Assembly (NCBI GenBank): GCA_030446525.1
Contig: JAUJNC010000001.1
Span: 8,133 to 72,132 of the forward strand
Direction: 5' to 3'
Length of the DNA stretch: 64,000 nt
From: Armatimonadaceae bacterium
GTDB lineage: Bacteria > Armatimonadota > Armatimonadia > Armatimonadales > Armatimonadaceae
Each line of letters begins with the position of its first letter. Positions within the stretch are counted from its first letter, which is position 1. The translations under genes were made by a program, and so were the position numbers. This document shows, one piece after another, positions 32,241 through 39,911 of this stretch. The notes below the pieces were generated by a model. That model was given only the letters and a program-made list of their open reading frames with translations. It was not told the DNA's origin and ran no database searches.

Positions 32241-32416
32241 CAGCGGTCATCAATGTTGCTGCTGGAAAAGCACATTATCGTGCTCAACTTTTTGTTGCCC
32301 ATGGGCAACATCCCGTGCCGACCAAGAGCACACCGGCGCGCTCCTGGTGGACTCCACGCGGGGGTCGGCGTCCCCAAGTCGGGACGAGGCAAGGTTGTCT
32401 TTGTCGGCCCCGCGCC

Positions 32417-33115
32417 TCACCTCTCGTACCGGCCGCTGGCCCGCAGGCGCTCCGCCTCCGCCGCCCGCTGCCGCTTGCCCGCCCGCTCCCGAGCCTCCTG
32501 CGCGCGCGCCAGCAGCTTCCTGGCTTTCTCGTGCACCACGCCCGCCTTCCCGTCCGTGAGCGCCTTCGCCGCCTGCTTCAGCAGCGAGTCCAGCTCCTGG
32601 CGCTCCGCCTCCGCCCCTCTGTCGGCGGGCCGCAGGTTCCCGAAACGCCGGGGCAGGTAGCGCAGGTACAGCCACAACGCCGCCCTGTCCCCTTCGGCCA
32701 CGGCCAGGCGAACGGCATCCCGCACCTCGCCCAGCGGCAGGCTCTCGCAGTCCTCCTTGACGAACTCGCGCCTGGCGGCCGCGCTCGCCAGCGCCGCGTC
32801 CGTGAGCTTGGGTTGCGCCCGCTCCTCCTGGGTCCGCGCCGCTAGCCGCCGTGCCCGCGCGTGCACCAAGCCGGCCACCCAAAGCGCCTGCGCCTCCGGG
32901 GCGTCCAGGATGCCGGCGTGCTCCTGGAAGCTCGCCTGGTGCGCCTCGTTCGTCACAAACCGGGCGGGGCCCGTCATCCGCGCGAAGGATCCCTCCGCGG
33001 CGGTGAACCCGCACAGCGCCGCCTCCAGCCGGGCATGGTCGCGGGCCATCTCCCGCTCCAGTTCGGCAAGGCTCTTGGTGGTGAGTCCCGCGATAGGATC
33101 TGCTGTCTCGCTCAT
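32417..33115 (-). CDS. Hypothetical Ala/Arg-rich helical protein
   Basis: A 232-aa, almost entirely helical protein with strong coiled-coil character towards the C-terminus (KARKLLARAQEARERAGKRQRAAEAERLRASG). It starts 6 bp after a terminase-like fragment on the same strand, suggesting a phage or element origin. No enzyme motif seen. Confidence 0.5.
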   Translation of the reverse strand: MSETADPIAGLTTKSLAELEREMARDHARLEAALCGFTAAEGSFARMTGPARFVTNEAHQASFQEHAGILDAPEAQALWVAGLVHARARRLAARTQEERAQPKLTDAALASAAARREFVKEDCESLPLGEVRDAVRLAVAEGDRAALWLYLRYLPRRFGNLRPADRGAEAERQELDSLLKQAAKALTDGKAGVVHEKARKLLARAQEARERAGKRQRAAEAERLRASGRYER

Positions 33116-33121
33116 ATCAGG

Positions 33122-33313
33122 TTATCCGTTCCTGTCGGGCGGGGTGTCCAAACGCGTTTTGGATTGTGTGACGCCGCGGCTGGGCGGCGGGTTCTCGCCG
33201 TGCCAACACGCCCGCGCCACAGCCAGAACCAGGTCATCGTGCACGCTCGGGCTCCATGCCTCGTAAGCGTCGTGGGCCGTGCCCAGGTCTACTTTGGCCC
33301 GGAAGTTCAACAG
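33122..33313 (-). pseudogene. C-terminal fragment of a terminase-like protein
   Basis: The frame encodes FRAKVDLGTAHDAYEAW, then SVHDDLVLAVARACWHGEN and a short tail to the stop at 33122. H-D-x-Y-E-x-W...HDDLVLA-A-ACW is what I recall from the C-terminus of terminase-like and related mobile-element ATPases. No N-terminal domain is present: upstream of about 33313 the sequence becomes antisense to the PEP-CTERM gene. This marks a recombination junction at the right edge of the mobile region. Confidence 0.45.
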
Positions 33314-33368
33314 AAGGGAAGCGCTGCCCCCGTGGCACACGCGCCCGTGTAGCGGATCAGGCCCGGCC

Positions 33369-34209
33369 TCACGCCCGCCGCCAGCGCCGCCGCGCCAGCC
33401 CCATAAGCGGCAGGGCTGCGGCAACCAGCAGCACCGCGCTGCCCGGCTCCGGGATCACGTTCAGGTCCGTGCTCAGGTAGTCGTAGCGCGCGGGCGTCGT
33501 GGCGGGCGGCCCGCCCCCCAGCCCCGCGAACAGCCCGACCCGCTTGCCCGCGAGCCCCTCCGACAGGTAGTCCCACGAGGCAAGCGCGTTGCCCGTGGAG
33601 GCCGCGCTCAGCGTGCCCACGCTCTGCAGCCCCGCGCCCGCGTCGTAGGAGAGCGTGATCCGATCGGGCGTGCCCTCGATCCGCAGCCTCACGAAGCCGG
33701 CCGTGTCGCGGCCCAGGTCGCCCCCCCGAGGCCGCCGCCCATGCTGGGCACCCCGCGCCGCGTTCTGCACGTTGGTGCTGACGAAGACCCGGCCCGGCTG
33801 GGCCGCGTCCTGCACGTAGTGCAAGAAGAAGAAGTTGTCGGCGTCGTCGAAGATGGCCGAGGTTGGCCTGGGTGTAGCCCGACAGCCCCACCCGGCTCCA
33901 GTCGATGCTGACCGCCGTCTCGAGGAACCAGTTCTCTGGCTGGCCCCACACGAGCAGGTTCGGGAGGTTGCGGGCGCCGCCGCCCGGCCCGTAGAGCCCG
34001 CCTGGCGAGAAGCTCAGGTCCAGCGTGGCGGGGGTGAAGGCGTAGTACGCCGGGTTCTGGGTGTTCACCGGGGTGTTGCCCGGCACGTCCCAGCGCCAGG
34101 GCAGAGCGGGGCTCAGCCCGCCGGAGAACTCGTCGGTGGCCTGGGCGCGGGCTCCGGTGCCCAGGCCCAGCGTGACAGCGGCCAGGAGGAGGAAACGGCC
34201 TGCTCGCAT
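33369..34209 (-). pseudogene. PEP-CTERM secreted protein, frameshifted
   Basis: Starts at ATG 34209 with a signal peptide (MRAGRFLLLAAVTLGLGTGARAQ), followed by a jelly-roll-like domain (PENWFLETAVSIDWSRVGLSGYTQANL). The frame shifts near 33855 (CTCGGCCATC) and probably again in the G-run near 33721-33727. In the recovered frame it continues IFDDADNFFFLHYVQDA and ends with the sorting signal VIPEPGSAVLLVAAALPLMGLARRRWRR. The whole is about 280 aa with DUF1349-like features. Either decayed or mis-sequenced in G-rich tracts. Confidence 0.75.
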
Positions 34210-34464
34210 GGTGCTCCCCTTTCTCTGCCGCCTTGTGGAGGCGGCGGTCCGTCCTCTGCGACGGCTCGGTATTCGGGGTTAGATATTCGCGCCGGCCCGC
34301 GCGTTTCCTGCCTGCGGGCGCAAGGAAGATCGGCAAAGTAGCGGGCGGGAGGGCAAGAGGAACTAAATGCCCCCTCAACCCGACAGTATAGAGGGCGGCG
34401 GCGGGAGGGCGCGACTGGGAGGAACCGGAGTCCTTCCGGTGCATGCCCCATCTCACGGAAATCC

Positions 34465-36246
34465 GTGGGCATGAAAAACCGCTTGTGCCTGACCGGGACC
34501 TACCGCAAGGTCGGCAGCGCCACGTTCGTGCTCACCGACGATCTTGTCGGCATCGGGACGAGGCGCCAGCTCTGGGCTGAGTTCGAGCGCGAGGCGGACG
34601 CACTGCGCAAAAGCGCGCTCGACAAGGTGAGCGCCGCCATCTACGCGCAGCAGCCCGCGCCTGACATCCCGGCATTCTCCGAGTCCCTGGCGTTCAGCCC
34701 CGAACAAAGAGAGCTTTCCGCCAGGAAGCGGGCCGAGGTCCTGGGTGTCCTGGCGCTGTCGGATACCCAACAGGTCGAACTGCCGCTCAGCCAGCTCACC
34801 CCACAACAACAGGACGCCGCCCGCCGTATCCACGCTGCCTACTCCCGGCGTCCGGAGCGGACGCTGGAGGGGACCATCCTCGTGAAGGCCAGCCCCGTCG
34901 TGGAATTGCTGCTGCCCTCGCTGGACGGGCCCGTCTGGCTGAACTTCGGTGTCCACAACCTGTTCGAGCCCTACCAATCCAGAATGCGGCGGTTCCTCCC
35001 GGAGGCGAGGCGTCCGGAGCAGCCGGAACCGGGCGCCGCCCGGCCACAGCCGCTCGCATTGCCGCCTGCGGACCTTGACGATGCCCTGCGGAGCGTGCCG
35101 CGCCTTGCGGTGTACGCGCGGCCCCGGACGCTTGCTCAAGCGGACGCTCTGCTGGATTCGATGAAGCGGCTGGGCCTCAGCGAGCTGTGGCTCGACGTCT
35201 TCTCCGGCGGCGTCACTCACCTGCCGGGACTGCCGCTCTGCGCACCCGAGGCCAAACCGGCAGAAGATGTCCTTGCGCGAGCCGTCGAGGTGGGTAAGGG
35301 CAGCGGCATCCGGGTATACGCCGTGCCGGATCTGCTCCATTGGGGGAAGCAGGCTCCGGCTGAGGCACAGGATCTGACCCTGCTGGGGGAGACTTCCGCG
35401 CAGGCCCAGGCGCGCCACAGAAGACGCGCCGAAATGTCGGCCCGCGCCGAGGGCCGTGTTGTTAGCCTGCCTGGCCCGGCGGCAACGGAGGCAGGGACCG
35501 TGGTCTCTGCGCTGGCCCCTGCCGTGCGCGAGTCCCTGCGCACGCTGATCAGCGCACTCGCCCGGCGCCCCGGGGTAGCCGGTCTGGTGTGGCGGGAAAC
35601 GGCGCCACCGGGATACGCGCTGCCGGCGCAGACGTTTCACCTCGATGCCGGCGACCCCGTGCCGCCGGGCTATAGCGAAGCGATGCGCCTGGCCTTCCTG
35701 CGCCAGTGGCATAGCGACCCGCTGGACGTGTTCCCGAGCGAGTACCGCCAGGGGCGTGCCAACACGAAGCTGCCGAATGTGGACGACGTCGCCATAGATC
35801 GTGAATTGAACCGGCTCTGGCGGCAGTTCCGCAGCGATGTCAATGTCGCGTTTCTGCGTACGCTCGTTGAGGCGGTGCCTTCGGGAGGGGCGGGAACCAC
35901 CGAGCTGCCGATCCTGCTCCAGGCACGCGGCGATAGTGCCGCGTGGTACGGCTCGTGGGACCGCCCGGACCTGCCGCCGCCGAGCAGGAAGCGGAGCTTC
36001 TCGGCCGACGAGCCCTACCAGGATGAGGTCACGCAGGCCAAGAGCCAGTCCCGCGCGGCCCTGCTGGCCTTCCCGGTGCGGGAGGGCATCGAGCCGCGGC
36101 TGCTGGCACCGGCCCTGAAGCACCTCATGAAGAACGGTCGCTGGGACGGCTTGGTGCTGGACTTGGTATCAGCGGCGGGTGACTCGCCGGCCCCTTTGCT
36201 GAGGAGTAAACGGGCACCAGGCGGGGCGACTCCACAGACGCCGTAG
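34465..36246 (+). CDS. Large hypothetical protein with TIM-barrel-like C-terminal region
   Basis: A 593-aa protein beginning at GTG 34465 (or ATG 34471). The N-terminal ~170 residues resemble the middle of the 36453 and 39892 proteins: a region after the STN-like domain, with an SP-Q---L--G motif and FGVHNLF. The first part of that family seems missing, so the gene may be 5'-truncated. Residues about 210-590 (RLAVYARPRTLAQADALLDSMKRLGLSELWLDVF, GIRVYAVPDLLHW, VAGLVWRETAPPGYALP) look like a TIM barrel of the glycoside-hydrolase-like GHL10 type. The barrel call is tentative. Confidence 0.5.
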   Translation: MGMKNRLCLTGTYRKVGSATFVLTDDLVGIGTRRQLWAEFEREADALRKSALDKVSAAIYAQQPAPDIPAFSESLAFSPEQRELSARKRAEVLGVLALSDTQQVELPLSQLTPQQQDAARRIHAAYSRRPERTLEGTILVKASPVVELLLPSLDGPVWLNFGVHNLFEPYQSRMRRFLPEARRPEQPEPGAARPQPLALPPADLDDALRSVPRLAVYARPRTLAQADALLDSMKRLGLSELWLDVFSGGVTHLPGLPLCAPEAKPAEDVLARAVEVGKGSGIRVYAVPDLLHWGKQAPAEAQDLTLLGETSAQAQARHRRRAEMSARAEGRVVSLPGPAATEAGTVVSALAPAVRESLRTLISALARRPGVAGLVWRETAPPGYALPAQTFHLDAGDPVPPGYSEAMRLAFLRQWHSDPLDVFPSEYRQGRANTKLPNVDDVAIDRELNRLWRQFRSDVNVAFLRTLVEAVPSGGAGTTELPILLQARGDSAAWYGSWDRPDLPPPSRKRSFSADEPYQDEVTQAKSQSRAALLAFPVREGIEPRLLAPALKHLMKNGRWDGLVLDLVSAAGDSPAPLLRSKRAPGGATPQTP

Positions 36247-36452
36247 CCACAAAGAAGCGGCAACAGGCCGCCTCACAAACCCATCGTTTTGACACGCGTC
36301 CCTTGGTTCCGGCAAGCAAGCGTGCGTCCCCTCCATCAGGGCACGAACCACAGCCAGGAGCGCATGCCGGGGCGCTCCCTCGTCGATGTCACAACCACAG
36401 CTCCTTTCTCGCCCGGCTGCCGAGGGTCGCTCCGGGCGACAGCGCTGCCCGG

Positions 36453-38282
36453 CTAGGGCGCGAGCTCGACGTGTATCTTGTCCGCACGCTCATCGGGCAG
36501 CCAGAACGGCAGCAGCACCGGATACACGTTGTGGCTGGGACGCTTCGCCCGGTGCGCCTCCTCGCCCTCCCAGATCGCCAGCACCCGCACGCTCCGGTAG
36601 CCCGCCGCGCCGGAGGCGCCCTCCTCGGGGGCACGCGGCGCGGCGGGGGCCTCTGGCCCGTTCGCCACCAGCAGCACCCGCAGGCCCGTCTCGCCCGCCG
36701 TGTCGTCCTGGTCCGACTGCCGCGCCAGGAAAGCCCGCAGCAGCGCCTGCTCGCCGGCACCCGCCGGGCGCAACACCAGCGTCTTGTGCCGCTCGACCTC
36801 GCGGCTGATCGGCCCCGTGTGCACCGGCTCGTCCGCCCGCCCGCCGCTGCTGGCGGCCTGCACCGCCGCCAGCAGCTCGGATAGCCCCGCCAGGCGGTAC
36901 TCGTCGCCGTAGAAGCCTGCGCCGCCGCCCATCGCGTTCAGGCCCGCCACCTGCCGCTGCGTCAGCTCCCCAACGCGCAGCACGTCCCGGACCGTGGGCA
37001 GCCCGTCGCGCGCCCGCAGCCCTCGGGACACCTCCCGCAGCCAGCGCTCCGGCACCTCGTACTGGCGCTGATTATACCAGTCGCGCTTGCGCAAAAGGAG
37101 CGTGTCGCCCCGCGCCCACCACAGGTACCCTGCCGGGCGGCACAGCGCGTCCAGGGCCGACCCAGCGTCCGGGGCGCTTACCGCGGGCGAGGCGCCGGTC
37201 GGCTCCGTGAGGACCGCGGTGACGGGGCGGCTGCGGTAGAAGTCAGCCAGCACCGGCACGCCCGCGGCCTCGGAGAGGGCGCGCAGGCGCTGTGGCCAGG
37301 ACTTGTCGCCCCGGGCCGCTTCGCCCACGGCCCGGGGCGGCGGCAGGGGGGAGCCTTCGGGCACCGGCTCGGCGGTGTAGGGGTTGCCGCGGGCCGGGGC
37401 GAGCCAGCGGCCACGCGGGTCGAAGAAGCTGAGGAAGAGGGCGCCCTTGGGGGAGCGGTTCAGGACCAGCAGCAGGCTGGTCGCCCCGCCCTGGGTGAGC
37501 TGGAAGCGCAGCCGCCCCCGCTCCAGGTCTTCCATGCGGCTGACGGGCACGCCGAAGCCTTTGGCCCGCTGCTCCTGGGCGAAGCGCTCCTCCTCGGCGA
37601 CGATCCCCCGAAAGGCTTTGCGCAGCGAGTCCTTTTGCCCCTCAGAGAGGGCGGAAAAGGGGAAGCTCAGGCGGCCCTCTTTGAAGAGCTTCTCCTTCTG
37701 GGCGCGGGTGAGCAGGGCAAAGAAGTGGGTGCCGAGCCGCCCGCCCGGGTCGGCGAGGCGCTGGCGGATCCGGTCCTGCGGGGGGCGGCGCGCCAGCTGC
37801 TCGGGCGTCTCGGAGAGCGCCTTGACCTGCGCGTCCATGTGCTCGAGCATGCGCCCGGTGGTGTCGCGTTGGAGCCTCTCTTCCCGGTTGCGGGTGCGGA
37901 TCGAGCGGGCCAGGGTGTAGCCGGTGTCGGTTTTGCGCTTCTCCCACACAGCCCCGAGCAGGGCGGCCAGGTCGGCGAGCACGTCACGCAGGGGCCGGGC
38001 GGGTCCGAAGACGAGGAGCTTGTCCTGGGCGTGCTCACGGCTGGCAGAGAGCGGGATCTGGGTCTTCTCGGAGATCAGGGCCAGGAGTTCGGATACGGGC
38101 AGGCCCTCGCAGGAGACCAGGACCTTTCTCTCCAGCCGCGCGTCGCCGGCGAAGGGGTCCGGGAGCGCGGGGGCGTCCCCGGGGGCATCGCCCCCCGCCT
38201 CGCCGAGCAGGCATGCAGGCAGGGCGGCCCCCAGCAGCGGGAACAGGGCATACGGCAGCAGCGCACGGCGCGTTATCGGCAT
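36453..38282 (-). CDS. Tat/lipoprotein with STN-like domain, family member 2
   Basis: A 609-aa protein. ATG 38282 gives an export signal with twin Arg and a lipobox (MPITRRALLPYALFPLLGAALPAC), so a lipoprotein is predicted. Residues about 45-110 look like an STN/secretin N-type domain (LVSCEGLPVSELLALISEKTQIPLSASREHAQDKLLVFG). A second similar unit lies in the C-terminal half (LRALSEAAGVPVLADFYRS). The 39892 protein has the same two-unit plan. Function unknown; STN domains bind partners in TonB, secretin and FecR-type signalling. Confidence 0.6.
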   Translation of the reverse strand: MPITRRALLPYALFPLLGAALPACLLGEAGGDAPGDAPALPDPFAGDARLERKVLVSCEGLPVSELLALISEKTQIPLSASREHAQDKLLVFGPARPLRDVLADLAALLGAVWEKRKTDTGYTLARSIRTRNREERLQRDTTGRMLEHMDAQVKALSETPEQLARRPPQDRIRQRLADPGGRLGTHFFALLTRAQKEKLFKEGRLSFPFSALSEGQKDSLRKAFRGIVAEEERFAQEQRAKGFGVPVSRMEDLERGRLRFQLTQGGATSLLLVLNRSPKGALFLSFFDPRGRWLAPARGNPYTAEPVPEGSPLPPPRAVGEAARGDKSWPQRLRALSEAAGVPVLADFYRSRPVTAVLTEPTGASPAVSAPDAGSALDALCRPAGYLWWARGDTLLLRKRDWYNQRQYEVPERWLREVSRGLRARDGLPTVRDVLRVGELTQRQVAGLNAMGGGAGFYGDEYRLAGLSELLAAVQAASSGGRADEPVHTGPISREVERHKTLVLRPAGAGEQALLRAFLARQSDQDDTAGETGLRVLLVANGPEAPAAPRAPEEGASGAAGYRSVRVLAIWEGEEAHRAKRPSHNVYPVLLPFWLPDERADKIHVELAP

Positions 38283-38397
38283 GGCAGGCACCTCCACACG
38301 GCTCCGGCGGCGGGGGCGTTACCGGGTGCGGTTAGATTCGGCGGATCGGCGCGCGTTCCTTCCGGCGCGCGCGGCAGCCCTGTAGCTATGCGGGGTA

Positions 38398-38705
38398 TCA
38401 CTGCGGCAGCGCCTGGCAGCTCGTGGCCGAACCGCAGCGGCTAAGACACGCCTGCCCGAGGGGACCTTCCCCCTCCTCAGCCAGCGACCACAGCCCCAGG
38501 CTTAGCGCCGCCTCGGTGCGGTGTGCCAGTTCTGCCCGCGCGCCAGGAACCCGAGTTCGCCCCGGAGCATCTCCCACTCGACGCGCTGGCGCAGCAGGCG
38601 CATCCAGGTGCGCTCCCGCTCCCGCCACATCTGCGCCATCTGCTCCGTCGGGCTACCGCGGTCCTCGCTCACCCGTGTCCCCGTTCCGCCGCCCGGCGCC
38701 ACCAC
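38398..38705 (-). pseudogene. Short helical protein, probably frameshifted
   Basis: One frame encodes QMAQMWRERERTWMRLLRQRVEWEMLRGELGFLARG; the next frame continues with AELAHRTEAALSLGLWSLAEEGEGPLGQAC and ends at 38398. Joined by a one-base shift near 38540 they make one Arg/Glu/Leu-rich helical protein of about 85 aa. Neither half alone is convincing. Confidence 0.3.
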
Positions 38706-39032
38706 GCGGGGGCGTGCTGTGCGGCTGTGATCTGCCCGCCCCTGCCGGTATTATCGGCCCGCCGGGCCACCGCTTTAGGGCGCGATGAGCCGGGCCCCTC
38801 TTCGCAGAGCCTGACGCCCTCCGGAGTGGCCGCTCCCGTCGCGGCGCCGGCCCGGGGGCGCATCGGGAGGCAGGTCAGTCGCTTGGGACCCTGTCCCGGG
38901 AAGCCGGTCGGATCGGCGACCGGATACGGGCAAGGGCGCGAGTGGGGAGGGATCGGCCCTGAACGGGAAACGGGGGCACCCGGTTACTGCTGGCGACCCC
39001 CGATTCTTGCCCAACGCGGCACGGTAAGCCGA

Positions 39033-39143
39033 TCACCGCGCATCGGCCTTTGATGTTTTCGTGTCCCCCTCGAGCCGCCGGGCCAGCCAGTGGTACGTCA
39101 GCTCTCGGGCCTCCGTGTGGAACGAGTGGCCGCCGTTTCGGTA
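39033..39143 (-). pseudogene. C-terminal relic of an alpha/beta-hydrolase-like gene
   Basis: Open only from a stop at 39144-39146 to the stop at 39033. It reads YRNGGHSFHTEARELTYHWLARRL, the catalytic-His end typical of esterases and dienelactone-hydrolase-like enzymes. The upstream part of the gene is absent. The rest of 38706-39032 shows no gene. Confidence 0.45.
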
Positions 39144-39288
39144 TTAGCCAGCGATGGCTGGCCTATATCCACCAGTATCCCCGGAATCAGAATGAGGTCT
39201 GCCGTGAAGTGTAGTTGCTGGATGCCTGTTCCTTCTGAGTGACAAAAGGTTCCTGGCCGGTATGTACTAACATAAGGAGCTTCGCTGA

Positions 39289-39911
39289 GTGGAGTTATGC
39301 GACAGCGAGTTGGTCGCGCGGGTACAACAGGGCGAACGCGAACTGTTTCTCCTTTTGTTCGAGCGCTACTATAGCCGCCTGGAATGTTACGCGCGGCGTT
39401 ACCTGAAAAACGCCGAGGAGGCCCGTGATATCGCCTCCGAAACCTTCCTGCGTGCTTACCGCAACGTGGATTCTTTTCGTCTAGGAGAGCGCATCAGTTA
39501 CCTGGGATATTTATTTCTCATCTGTCGCCGACTGATCTGACTGAGCAGAAGCGCTTGCGGTCTGCACCGGTTGTGCTCATCGAAGACGTCGATGTGGCCG
39601 ATATTGGCAGTCTTGCCGATACCGAGGCTTTGCCCCTTGCCCGCGTGCTGGAGGGCGAGAGGCGTGTGATGATTTATCAGGCTCTGGAAAGCTTGCCGGC
39701 ACAGGACCGCGAGATCATCTGTCTGGCCTTTGAGCGAGACCTGTCCCGACAAGACATCATGTGCATCCTGGACAAGCCATCCATCAGCGCCGTCACATCG
39801 CATCTACATCGGGCGCTGCAAAAGCTGAAACCAATTCTCATCCGTCAGGGCTATTTCGCCACCGAAACAAATGCGGAAGGAGCGCCGAGAGATGCCGTAC
39901 CAAGAAAATGA
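39289..39911 (+). pseudogene. ECF-type sigma factor split by a frameshift
   Basis: GTG 39289 (AAGGAG upstream) opens sigma region 2 (ELVARVQQGERELFLLLFERYYSRLECYARRYLKNAEEARDIASETFLRAYRNVDSF) and stops at 39540. One base out of frame the protein continues LTEQKRLRSAPVVLIED into region 4 (ALESLPAQDREIICLAFERDLSRQDIMCIL...SHLHRALQKLKPIL). The joined product is a normal ~205-aa ECF sigma. The 3' end overlaps the next gene, a typical sigma/anti-sigma pairing. Sequencing error, decay or programmed shifting are all possible. Confidence 0.75.

Noticed and set aside
34453..36123. 556-codon minus-strand frame opposite the 34465 gene
   Set aside because: It is Gln/Arg/Gly-rich without domain features, whereas the plus frame shares blocks with two neighbouring proteins.
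38523..39053. 176-codon plus frame between the lipoprotein and sigma genes
   Set aside because: It is Arg/Pro/Ala-rich with no ribosome site, and conflicts with the minus-strand relic at 39033-39143.
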